A stretch of 64,000 nt of DNA from Phycomyces nitens (taxonomy: Eukaryota; Mucoromycota; Mucoromycetes; Mucorales; Phycomycetaceae), in contig JAHRBC010000005.1 of NCBI GenBank assembly GCA_022702545.1, positions 2,232,001 to 2,296,000 on the forward strand, written 5' to 3'. The number at the start of each line of letters is the position of its first letter. Position 1 is the first letter of the stretch. This document shows positions 50,777 through 64,000 of this stretch, one piece after another. The notes beneath the pieces were generated by a model. The model was given only the letters and a program-made list of their open reading frames with translations, had not been told where the DNA came from and did not search any database. Both the position numbers and the translations under genes were made by a program.

Positions 50777-51868
50777 CTATAGCACAAGAACTGCTACTGC
50801 AATAAACAAGAGCATGGCTACGCGAGATCCCTGGGTGTTGGTGGCATCAGAAGTGCTGGTCGTGGATGAGCTTCCACCAGAGCTAGAGTCAGAGTCGCAT
50901 TTAAGAGTGGTTCCGGTATAGGTAACGTTATTCAGTTCGGCAGCAATCTGAAGAGTGGTTCCCTTGTTGTAAAAGTCAACTTCCAAAAAGTTCGGCTGGC
51001 GGCCGAATGTGGTTGTGCATGTCTTGGACTGTTTCATTAATGAAGCAGCATTGGTGACGTTTGCGCTTCCCTTTTGAGGGATCTCAATGACCAGGGAGCC
51101 GTACAAGAAGTGGTTCATGACATACATCATCTCATCGGGCTGCTCAGGGTTAGAGGGGCGGTCAATGACACAGCTAAACGAAGTCTCGTTGCTGTTGTTG
51201 TAGGGGGTCTCGAACACATAGTTGAACTGGGGCATGATCCTGTAAAGAACCGATGAGTCTAAATATGCCTCGAATACTAAAATTAGTTATCCTTACCAAG
51301 GCAAGATATTCTGGTCAGCGCCCAAATCCAAGAAGTTGATGACACGTTTTCCAGAAGAAATGAGCTCCTGCAGTGTGGGCCAGGTAAGGTTTCCGTATGC
51401 CTGGACATGCGAGTACTCAATGATGCCACTAGCCTCATAGAGCGCGTTGAAGTCGCTGGTTCCAAAGTTACCAAGGTTATTCCACATGATGGTCAGGACT
51501 TCATTTGGGTTGTCCTTGACCCAGGCAGTAATGGACGTAAGGGTGTCCTTTGCATTGCCAGCATCGAGAATGGAGCATGAGGTGTGGCAGAGACGAATGG
51601 CATCAGCAGCATCAGAACTGGAAGAGTTTGTAGGTTTCACAGCTGACAGTTTGAGAGCTCTGACACCATCGGCCAATTGATCATTAATGCCACACAGTTG
51701 GTTTGCGGCTGGGTTGGCTGAGAAAGCATACGAGTTGTGTGTCAAGACGTAGGTGAGAGAATCGTATGGTTTTGCGCACAATTCGTTATATCCATTGCAC
51801 GGCTGTTGTGCTGAAGTGACTGCTAGAGAGCATGCCAAGAGAGCTCCAATGGCAAAACGAGAGTGCAT
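50777..51868 (-). CDS. secreted GPI-anchored PLC-like phosphodiesterase domain protein
   Basis: Exons 51868-51297 and 51239-50777 give 344 aa. A signal peptide (HSRFAIGALLACSLAVTSA) is followed by Cys-containing CNGYNELCAKPYDSLTYV. The TIM-barrel PI-PLC-X-like signature is LTHNSYAF (first His), DGVRALKLSAVK, LCHTSCSILDAG (second His) and NPNEVLTIMWNN. Cys residues in the mature part probably pair. The C-terminus is Ser/Thr-rich and ends in a hydrophobic tail (SRVAMLLFIAVAVLVL), as expected for a GPI signal. Fungal members of this family are common at the cell surface; their substrate is unproven. DGVRALKL replaces the more usual D.R.LD.D core, so calcium- or lipid-dependent catalysis is uncertain. 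Confidence 0.85.
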
Positions 51869-52558
51869 GAGAATTGGAAATGAAAAGGAGAAGAGTGTGA
51901 AGAAGATGAAAGAATTGGCGAGAAAATGATTTTTTTTTTATCTGTTTTTCATCCTCGATGACCTATTTATGGATCTATTTTTTTTATTAGCCTTATTTTA
52001 GTCGCCTCTTTAATATAGCCTTAAACGGTAATTTCCCATTAACAGATTTCTAGGTTACACAAAGATTGATCTGTTGCCAAGCAACCAGAGACAAATTAGA
52101 GGGTTTTGTAAATTATCCAAAAAATCGTTCAAGGTTGACTTTGCGAAAAAAAACTACCTTAATAGGATGTTTGTGCAACAACAAAGTAAAGCTTGCCATT
52201 TTAGGATAAAGTCAAACTCGATTTTTTTTTTGGTTCCATAAGCCAAATACCAAATACCAATTGATGCAGGGGTATAACGTTATAAGAGTGTATATAAAAG
52301 CCACTAAAGCTGACAAAACAGCCAGCAAGAAGATGTGATTTCAAATATCCAATGGTTATTTGTCAAGAAAAAAAAAATTCCAATTTTTTTGAAAATAATT
52401 TGAAACAAGCCAAAGATCGTGACTTCTTTTTTCTTTGGTGCAAGAGAGTTTGGATAATTAACGAAACCCTCTATATTTTCTTACCGCCACAGATGCTTAT
52501 TTTGGGAAACTGGCCATTCGCCACACACACAAATGGCATGTTGTATTTAGAGGCTGTA
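51869..52558. other. intergenic spacer
   Basis: Upstream region of the PLC-like gene and left flank of the mariner-type element. No supported gene. Confidence 0.5.
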
Positions 52559-52715
52559 CAGTCGGTACGGTTCTTTGATTTTGATTTTGTCGTCAATTTA
52601 AAAAATCATTTTCGTGAAATAAAAATATATTTGTTGGTTTGAGTTGAACCACCTTTTTTTTATAAACATGGCCAGGAAAACATGTATGATGAACAAGAAA
52701 TCGAGTATGATACGA
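52559..52715 (+). repeat. left TIR of the mariner-type element
   Basis: Mirror of 53760-53916; shared parts include AAATAAAAATATATTTGTTG and ATGGCCAGGAAAA. Confidence 0.85.
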
Positions 52716-53295
52716 TGGAGGATGTCCTGAGTCGCATTACTGATCAGAATATTGTTCCTGAAGCGTTGACAAGCCAAAAGGACCATTATGAACTGAAACC
52801 TACCGAGAAAATGGCTATTGTTATAGACAAGCCAACTAAACCAGCCAAAGTAGTTAGTGCCCTGAAAACTCTAGCATACAAAAAAATACTATAGCGATAG
52901 ACAAACAGAAGAATTCATCGATAGAATGATTGAATCTGCCCAACAAAGGGGATTGACAACCAAATTTGCCAAGAAAATGGGAATCGAGCCTCGTGTTGCC
53001 CAAAGATGGTGGAAGGATTATAGAAAGAAAGAAGAAATGCCCTACAAAAAAATCTGTTGCAGTTAATGGAAGCAAAAGCAGATTTGTCGACACTCAAGAC
53101 AGTTGTATAAATCAATTGGTTGATGACGATCCACAACTAGCTGTAGACGATAGTGTCGAAAAGCTCGTTGTAAGGTTTGACGGATTTAATATCTCCAAGT
53201 ATCAACTCAATCATCACATGAAAAATAACCTGTGTATGGCAATTAAGAAACCTACATTTGAAGCTAAAGGGAGGAATTCTGTAGATAATTTGTAG
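52682..53295 (+). pseudogene. transposase N-terminal remnant (IS630/Tc1 type)
   Basis: Fragments of one protein appear in alternating plus-strand frames. They read YDEQEIEYDTMEDVLSRI, then IDRMIESAQQRGLTTKFAKK with MGIEPRVAQRWWKDYRKK (a helix-turn-helix), then INQLVDDDPQLAVDDSVEKL, VRFDGFNISKYQLNHHMKNN and MAIKKPTFEAKGRNSVDNL. This is the DNA-binding half plus the lead-in to the catalytic core of IS630-like transposases. Frameshifts break it near 52890 and 53050, and the DDE catalytic part is absent before the right TIR. Confidence 0.75.
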
Positions 53296-53759
53296 ACCAG
53301 GTATATGGTGCATTCGGACTTTACTAACTTTTTTTGCGTGCTTTTCAAAGGCCCAAGACTTTTGCCAAAAATGAGGTTATAAGATATCTGAGCCGCGCAT
53401 TTGATAAGCCATAGTATTGATTAATGTATCCCGGATTTATTTTCAATTAAATAGCTTTAACAAAAAATTCTTGGTGTTTTAAGGATTTGCTAGTAAGAGA
53501 CGGTTACATAGCGGAGATTATAATTATATTTTTCCAGTATATCGGATGTTAAATACTATTATTCTTTTTTGCCTGCGGAGTTTTATCAAACGAAATTGAA
53601 ACAAATTGAAACAAATTCGCACAATAGTCGATAGTTAAAGCTAAATGCACCATATATATGAATATACATCTTTATATCATTTTAGCTGTAAAACATGGTG
53701 TTAAAAATGATAGATAATTTATTCTGTCTTGATAATATGATTATTTTTTGTGACTGTAT

Positions 53760-53916
53760 TCTGATAATACTTGATTCCCTGTTCATCATACCGGTTTTTC
53801 CTGGCCATCTTCATTAAAAAAAAAAGTGGTTCAACTTTAACCAACAAATATATTTTTATTTCGCGACAGTGATTTTTAAATCAACGACAAAATCAAAAAA
53901 AAAACCGTACCGACTG
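53760..53916 (-). repeat. right TIR of the mariner-type element
   Basis: Reverse complement of 52559-52715 with small indels in the T/A homopolymers. Confidence 0.85.
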
Positions 53917-53918
53917 TA

Positions 53919-54437
53919 AAATATATATAATATATATATATATATATCAAGATATGTTACAGACACAGTCCGTGCTCACCCCTCGAAGCAAATATACGAT
54001 TGTGTCATGATATCTTGGGATCCACGAGCCCTAATGGCAGTCAATTCCAACCCCCCAAAAGATCCTTATTAAACATACACGAACAACAACTGCTCGAGAG
54101 TCCAACTGCATAGAAGGAGGTGTTGATTCGTTAATGTTGGACATACACAAATTATAGAGGTGTGACAGTCGAGATGTCTGTATTTCGAATTTCAGTGGAT
54201 GTCTTTGCAGAAAGAAGCAGTAACTCACGAGTGTTAAACTCGCACTATGTATTACATGCTTTATCTATTCCGTGTTATATAGCCCCTTTGACCTCTTCTC
54301 CAATCCTATCCCCTTTTCTTTCGAGAAAACAACCAGAGTCTCCTATTGCCTAGTCTCTCCTTCCTTTTCCTCTCTTTTTTTCCCTCTCTTGTTTTGCAAC
54401 TCAGGCCGGTTACATTCCTTCTGCCGTCTTATGCATC
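53919..54437. promoter_or_regulatory. upstream region of the CH-kinase gene
   Basis: AT run near 53925-53946, then a long pyrimidine-rich stretch (about 54350-54400) typical of fungal promoters near the start site. No gene. Confidence 0.45.
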
Positions 54438-57400
54438 ATGAGTAGACCAACTAGTTATCGTAACCAAATGAGACCTTTGGATCCAAAGACATGCCATGTC
54501 GATTTCAATCGGCTTGAAAAACAGACAAAGATTCGAATGGCAAGAAAATGGATTGAAACAATCCTGGATCAAAAACTTCCGACTCATGATCTCTACTCGA
54601 TCCTAAGCGATGGTGTAATTCTATGCAAGTCAGTCAAATATATATGTATATTTCTTTATTAGTGATAGTCAATCGAATCATAAAGATGGCCGGATTCTTG
54701 AGGTTAAGCAATGTCTGATGTACAGCCTCCTTTTTCTCGTATGTAGGCTAATCAATCGGTTACAGCCCACAATAATACCAAGCATTGGGTTGGACGGCAA
54801 GATATATTCCAAGGTAGACCATCTGCCCATGTATGCTCTTCTCATAGATCCATAGCATCTTAACAAAAGAACCCCTTTGAATAGATTGCAAATATCCGCC
54901 GTTTCCTTCAAGCAGGGAACCAGGTGAGGCTAGAATCCTTTGAGAATTGCATCTGTTGTCATCCAGGGTAACTAAGCGTTTGATAGCTCGGATTATCTAG
55001 CACAGAACTATTCCAAGTATACGATCTAGCAGAAGGAAGAGATATGGAAGCTGTATGTTGTGTCTGTCCATGGGTCTAGCCTGACTCATATGTTTTAGGT
55101 TGTCGATACAATCTTGGCCCTCTCTGCTCTTAACCTTGAAGACCTGCCTACCGAAATGCTGGCCTCTATAGATATTGAAGGCGATCTGGTCAAGCAGCGG
55201 ATGTACAACTCTCTGCCACGACCAGACTCTGAGCAATGGTCTCCAAACAAAGTGGTAAATCTTCAAGACCATTCTGTTTATCTTGGATTCTCATTTCTCC
55301 TTTTTGCATACACAGCGTCGGGGGCGAGCAAGAGGAATGACGGTGTCTATTTGCAATACAGAACCATGGACTGGCCATATGTCTCCAAACAGACTCTCTA
55401 CCCGTCGACTATCAACAGACACACCCCAGTGGATCCCATTATCTCCCCAAGACGAATTATTGAGATATTATTACGATGATGAAAAAGAGAATGTTTTCGA
55501 TTCTTCAGCTGAAAAATACCAGCCATTGGGAATACTGCAGACCACAAACGTCCATACCACATCAACAGATGAACCATACCAGGCCACAAGTACTACTCCT
55601 TACATTACCCATTCTAATATAATAAGACGCGCATCTCAGGACGATCAACAAGACACAACCGAATCCACAAACTGCATAGATATTCACGACCAACTCATCT
55701 TTTCACCAGACGATCCAGAACCTTTTCCCGGAGATGGACCTCTTGAACCCACTCCAGACACCATACAATCCCAGATCTCTAGGTCTGAACGACCTACTGA
55801 CTTTGATGCACCCCAAACTCTCTCACCAGCCCCAGGGACTAGTACTAGTTGCGATCCCATCAGGGTGGCAAGAGCGAATTCCGAGCACGGTTGTGGAACA
55901 GCACATTTTGACCAAACCTCAGCCCCGCCAATGCCCTTGCAGCTGGCCTCCCTTTTTAATCCTACCTGCTTAGACGTTTTGCATAACTCTCCAGACACAG
56001 AGGAACGTCTCGAACAGACCTTCTCAAAACACAAAACCAATTCCAACAAGTCCCCAAACCGCCTTTCGCATCCTGACCACCAACAATATGTATCTGCACT
56101 CGCCAAAAAGGCCATTGAATCGACCGCATACACCTCTTCCAGTGTTCGTTCGCAGATATCCATTGCTGCGTCAATGTCGGCCTCACAACACAGCAGCTCA
56201 CGACTGACACGCTTGTCTCAACTGTCGTTTGCAAAGAAACTGCCGAATCGACAGGCCGTGCCATTTCATATGAGGTATCAAGAATGGACAGATCAGAAAT
56301 TAAAAAAAGATCAGGACGGAGACTCTCCTAACCCTTTATCTCATGAGACTTCATCGGCTGCAATGGCCGAGAAAGCGTTTCTTTACAAATTCTCCATCGT
56401 TCCACCTGACAATGCCAGCACACCTGTCCCAACGCAGGGACCACGCTCGGACAGCTTGTCTGGGTGCCAGGTCAATACCAATGACCAATTAGCCACGGCT
56501 GCAACGGCTGCAACGGCTGCCACGACTGCATCGGGTCCAAGCGCGTCCCTTTCCTTGCCACTTCTCAAGTCTGTCTCGACACAGGCCTTTTCAATTCCAA
56601 CCCAGGACAGCCCATACCCTCAGGGAAAGCATAAAATTAGATATGACCGCTCAGCGGCCCACAATACAAAAAGGAGCCCTGTGGTCCGGGATCCAAGCGT
56701 GAGTAGTACAATAGAACCCAAACACCCACCGCACTCTTCGCCCGGTACTCCCCAGCCGCTTCTATTTCCAGGCGAGGTTCCCTTGACGCCAAGGCGCAAG
56801 TCTACTGGGACCATTACTCCGCCTCAGACAGCCGAAGGTTCCGAGGAGTATCTTCAGCTCCAAGACAAAGCAGGCCACACCGTAGCCCGTTATGTAAGTA
56901 AGAGTGTTTAAACCAAAATAAAAATAAAAATAAAGAATCCCTCGGCTGTGATCGATACAAGATTGACCATTACTTGCAGAAACTAGGGAACTCGATCGGA
57001 AAAGGGCATTTTGGTACGGTGCATCGGTAAGTTTGCGATCTTACCTTTTGTAAAGACATTTGGCTCATGGATTTGTCTGCTTTCTTTTTTTTTTTGGAAA
57101 TCCGTCAACAGGGCGCTTGATCTCCGGACAGGTCAAATGGTAGCTGTCAAGCGTATCAAGCTTAATGTTACTCGAAAGGAGGATGTCAGTGATGTCTTGG
57201 TAGGTCTAAGCTTCGCAAAATACCCCCTTTGCTAAAATCAGAATACCGTCTCCTTCTTCTAGCAAGAAGCACATATCCTACAGTCATTGACCCATCCTAA
57301 TATCGTACAATACAAGGGATTCATTCAAACATCAGAACACATCAATATTGTACTAGAGTACGTGGAGAATGGATCCTTGCTGAGCACCCTAAAGGCCTTT

Positions 57401-59318
57401 AACAGCTTTCCAGAAGCACTTGTAGCTGGTTACTGCCAAAGGATCCTTGAGGGGCTCAACTATCTTCACGAACAAGATGTGGTGCACTGCGATCTAAAGG
57501 CAGCCAATATACTGACGACCAAAGCGGGTGATGTGAAACTCTCAGACTTTGGAGTTTCCCTGAACCTCAAACTGAAGGATGCTCAGGCAGGTGTAGTGGC
57601 TGGAACACCAAACTGGAGTAAGTCAAATTTGTGGATATATATAAATATATATATATAAAGAGGTTCGGGTCTCGTTTAATACTCTTGTAACAGTGGCTCC
57701 AGAAGTGATTGAATTAAAGGGAGCAACCACAAAATCAGATATATGGTATGTCATGAGATATCTCTTTACGTGTTGATTGTGTCTTTTGTTCTGATCCAGA
57801 ATAACGCTTTAGGTCATTAGGCTGTACAATTATTGAACTCTGTACAGGAAAACCTCCTTATTCAAATGTAAACCCAATGACAGCCTTGTTCAGAATCGTA
57901 GAAGACGAATGCCCACCTTTGCCGGATTTCATATCCAATGTACGTATGGCTATATTCCAATCGATCCAAAAGGTTACTGACATCAGATGATTCCTGCGTA
58001 GGATCTACGTAGCTTCCTAGAACTCTGTTTCCGAAAGTCTCCCTTGGATCGGCCTACTGCTGCTGAGCTACTGGATCATGTCTGGGTGAAGGATACTGGA
58101 GTGATGGAATATAGCAGGAGGATGTCTCTTGCGTCCTTTAACGAAGCGGAAGAGGGCACGGATTCTCGACCTGCGTATGAAATGGCATCAGAGCCAACAA
58201 GTATTCCAGGTTTATCGGTCAAGGAGGCTGAACCTAGACTCGCTCCATCCTCCTTTCCAAAAACCACGCGAAGTTCATCTCTACGCAATGCAACTTCATT
58301 TGAACCACTGTCTTCCAAATCCACGCCTCACAAGAGTCCCCTGTCTAACCCTGTGCCCCAAGTTCCAAGCATTCTTGTACAGAAGCACGAGAAACAGCTA
58401 GTCGACCGTCAACAGAAAAAGGAACACTTGCCCAAACGAGAGCATCACTTTGTCAAGGGCTCTTTTGCCAAAGGTAATAAGCATTCTTCATTTATATATA
58501 TATAGTTTAAAAAACCTAATCTTGATTATTACTTTAATAGCTGCCATTCGATGCAAGGCCTGTCAACTTCCTATCAAACAAAAGGCACTTGTTTGTGAAG
58601 GTAAAGCAATATTGAACGTCTTTACCAAGACTAACTGTCCATTAGAATGTGGATTCATATGCCATGACAAGTGCAAGCCAGAGTCTCAATGCCACAGCTC
58701 AGTAGGATATCCAGTGCCGGAATACGAGGTAAGCAACTAGAATCCTATCTTGTTTTTTGCTGGGGGACATCTTATTAAAAAAAAGGCACCAATACTTTTT
58801 GTTTTGCAATAAATAAAAAATATAAGCTCATGCCTTCAGCCTCCAAGAACCCTGAAAAACTTCGGCCAGTATCAGAACCGCCAAAGATAAAACGTGGTAC
58901 TTTTGGGTCAAAGACATCTCTATCTTCCCTGCCTCCTCGACACGAGGCAATAAAGACCCTCCAGGAACTGGACAATAAACCTCGCCCCACATCTTCAGTG
59001 TCCTCTCAGCTCCGTCAACGCACTCAAAAGCTCACTCGAGCATTCAGTTCGGTTGTGGGCCATCCCTCAGGCCACCCTTCCCAGTCTCATCAGGTCAAGC
59101 CGCGTAGTGCCCGAAGCCATGAGACATTGATAAAGATATCCGAAGACGACCCTTCACCCTCTCTCTCTTTGACTTCTTCCCACGCAACTTTGGGTTACAC
59201 GGACCAGAGTGAAAATGAGAATAGCGAAACAACAGATACACTGATGGCAAGCAAACGAAAACAAAGACGACCCAGTGATAAACGTCCTTCTAATCCAGAA
59301 GATTGCATTATTTCATGA
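54438..59318 (+). CDS. CH-domain / STE-type protein kinase / C1-domain protein (Cdc15/SepH-like)
   Basis: About 15 exons and roughly 1290 aa. Residues ~30-170 form a calponin-homology domain: RMARKWIETILDQKLPTHDL, YSILSDGVILCKLINRLQPT, KIANIRRFLQAGNQLGLSS and FQVYDLAEGRDMEAVVDTIL. A ~525-residue low-complexity exon follows. The kinase (about 698-950) has KLGNSIGKGHFGTVHR, MVAVKRIKL, HPNIVQYKGF, HCDLKAANIL, LSDFGVS and MAPEVIELKGATTKSDIWSL, closest in style to Cdc7/SepH/Cdc15 septation kinases. HCD replaces HRD. Farther on, H-X12-CKAC-X10-CEEC-X4-H-X2-C-X5-C forms a short C1-type zinc finger. The septation role and actin link are inferred. The exon chain from CH to kinase is in frame at every join I tested. 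Confidence 0.85.
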
Positions 59319-59526
59319 TTTAGAGTAAAAGAATAAATACATATATAAATACGTACATATACCACCATCTATACATTGTATGATACCAAATGGTTTTTAC
59401 TAAAGGATCGATAACCATTCTATAGACACCTTTTTAATGGTTCTTGGTCCCTGGCTTTTAGAGCCCATTTATAATATATATATGTATATGTATATATGTA
59501 TGTGTATATCCTAAAGCTCGATATAT
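59319..59526. other. 3' region of the CH-kinase gene
   Basis: TATATGTA repeats near 59475-59510; no gene. Confidence 0.5.
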
Positions 59527-59742
59527 TTACAGCTTGCTCTTTGACTGGGGATCTGGCTTGGGAACAACTCGGTATCCAAAGAATACAGGACTGCAGGTAG
59601 AGGCATCAAAAGGCTTGTTTGTAGGCTGACGGTGACAATGTGAAGAGGCAAATGCAGGATGGATTCTTGAAGAGTCTGTGGCAAATGATCGCATAGGTCG
59701 GTTGACCATTACAGGGTTCGACTGACTGAGATGGCTGTACAT
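59527..59742 (-). CDS. possible small protein
   Basis: Frame of 71 aa from ATG 59742: YSHLSQSNPVMVNRPMRSFA, then TDSSRIHPAFASSH, PTNKPFDASTCSPVFFGYRV and VPKPDPQSKSKL. Base composition is balanced and distinctly higher in GC than the flanks, as in real exons here. An intron acceptor (GTACAG) directly after the ATG would allow an upstream exon. No family recognised. Confidence 0.4.
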   Translation of the reverse strand: MYSHLSQSNPVMVNRPMRSFATDSSRIHPAFASSHCHRQPTNKPFDASTCSPVFFGYRVVPKPDPQSKSKL

Positions 59743-60091
59743 GATGAAGAGATAAACCAAAGCTTAATGCATATTTACAACTCGATATTCTCAATCATTT
59801 GATCCCCAAGTGACGTAGATTAGCCCCGTCCACACTGCAATAAAAATGATGGACTTTTGATTTTCATCATGTATTTTTATTTTCAGTATAGCCATAGCAT
59901 GAACGGTACAGTGTATTATTGAAATCCAAGGAAAACAGATACAATATACAAACAATAATAAAAAACAATAATAATAATAAGAATAATAGCTTGGTATTTA
60001 AAGGTAATCCCAGTTGTCATTCAGTCGATTGTAGTTTCCTTCTTGTCATTATCCAGCAATGACAATAGAATCTGACCAGCCAAGTATTTCT
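59743..60091. other. spacer, possibly with a last exon
   Basis: AAT repeats near 59955-59985. The stretch 60050-60091 may be the last exon of the small ORF to its right. Nothing else seen. Confidence 0.4.
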
Positions 60092-60319
60092 CTAGTCTTC
60101 TTCGTCCTCCAAATCAAAATAGGCATCGTCGAGATCAAATGTGTCGTCGAGATCAAAAAGCAGGACAATGACAATAACCATTGGTAACAAGACACGGGGC
60201 CGCATTACCTGCTTGGTAAACTGCAGCATAATGTCAGCATAAAATGTTGACGTGCCAGGCTGGGCAATGGACCCTGAGCTGGCCAGTAGGCTGTAAGGTA
60301 AGAAGCTGAAGGATGGCAT
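60092..60319 (-). CDS. possible small protein with acidic tail
   Basis: An open frame whose best part reads LLASSGSIAQPGTSTFYADI, MLQFTKQVMRPRVLLPMV, a hydrophobic IVIVLLF, then acidic LDDTFDLDDAYFDLEDEED. A strong acceptor (TTACCTTACAG) before LLASS suggests an upstream exon. An optional donor after FTKQ would join to TREILGWSDSIVIAG, ending near 60050. The exon structure is therefore uncertain. It follows the UBA1 stop on the same strand at about 220 bp. No family recognised. Confidence 0.3.
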   Translation of the reverse strand: MPSFSFLPYSLLASSGSIAQPGTSTFYADIMLQFTKQVMRPRVLLPMVIVIVLLFDLDDTFDLDDAYFDLEDEED

Positions 60320-60539
60320 TGGGATAGAAAGGGAAACAAAGCACACCCACACAAAAATGCTATTGGATTTTGCATTACATTGTCTGTGACTTTTGTATAT
60401 TTTATAGTATAAAAAAGAGAATGGAGATGAAATGGGATCATCCAATGTGCCTTTATTTTTTTTTAAATTTTATTCATTCATTTATTTACTAATTGATGCA
60501 CCAAAAACAAAAGAAGCTCGCCATTTTCTCTTATGCACC

Positions 60540-64000
<3,461 letters not shown>

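Larger units (their letters stand above)
52559..53916. mobile_element. Tc1/mariner-type element, deletion derivative, TA flanks
   Basis: The left end CAGTCGGTACGGTT at 52559 is mirrored by AACCGTACCGACTG ending at 53916. TA lies directly outside each end (52557-52558 and 53917-53918), the duplication typical of Tc1/mariner insertion. The inverted arms extend about 155 bp with few differences. The element is 1358 bp. The interior encodes only the start of a transposase (next entries), so it cannot move by itself. Confidence 0.9.

Noticed and set aside
55684..56163. 159-aa minus-strand ORF
   Set aside because: Antisense of the long disordered exon of the CH-kinase gene, which joins in frame on both sides.

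Overview
The window looks like nuclear DNA of a filamentous fungus. It is AT-rich, and its protein genes are broken by short introns (about 38-120 nt, GT...AG) separated by long AT-repeat-filled spacers. The gene content (Kre9-like wall protein, STE11 MAPKKK, Rab3GAP, HUT1, MEP/AMT) is fungal. Protein style, intron pattern and the transposon families suggest an early-diverging Mucoromycota/Mucorales species, possibly Phycomyces-like; the species is an inference from memory, not a search result. Exon joins below were worked out by eye and checked for reading-frame arithmetic where exact coordinates are given.

Layout. 1-2.8 kb is repeat territory: the N-terminal part of a Helitron protein running off the left edge, a 43-bp tandem array, a broken Tc1-like transposase and a long (AG)n run. 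2.9-9 kb holds three genes on the minus strand: a SnoaL/NTF2-like protein, a Q-rich coiled-coil protein and TFIIF beta. 9.4-11.3 kb is an element bounded by ~205-bp inverted repeats. 13.4-14.1 kb is an Sds3-like gene. 15.3-17.5 kb holds a Helitron fragment and a broken copy of what seems to be a multicopy fungal family. 18.3-26 kb holds a small Kre9-like secreted protein, Rab3GAP1 and HUT1 from a shared divergent promoter, and an ammonium transporter with GATA sites upstream. 29.3-38.5 kb holds DPM1, a multipass membrane protein, a predicted winged-helix/PP2C fusion, a CUE-domain ER protein and a mucin-like membrane protein.

39.2-43.0 kb is an apparently complete ~3.7-kb DNA transposon with terminal inverted repeats, arrays of subterminal repeats and a three-exon C2H2 zinc-finger protein that I cannot place in a known transposase family. 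It is the best candidate for something undescribed. 43.3-48.5 kb pairs a STE11-type MAPKKK (SAM, Ras-binding-like and kinase domains) tail to tail with a dual-specificity phosphatase. 50.8-51.9 kb is a GPI-anchored PLC-like protein. 52.6-53.9 kb is a precisely bounded Tc1/mariner-type deletion derivative with TA flanks. 54.4-59.3 kb is a large kinase with an N-terminal calponin-homology domain and a C-terminal C1 finger. 60.5 kb to the right edge is most of the ubiquitin-activating enzyme UBA1.

Themes: secretory-pathway and wall genes (HUT1, DPM1, CUE protein, Rab3GAP, Kre9-like, PLC-like, mucin-like sensor) and signalling genes (MAPKKK, DUSP, PP2C fusion, CH kinase) are interspersed; nothing indicates one co-regulated cluster. 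Long spacers contain AT microsatellites and no gene that I can support. I saw no rRNA, CRISPR or convincing tRNA.
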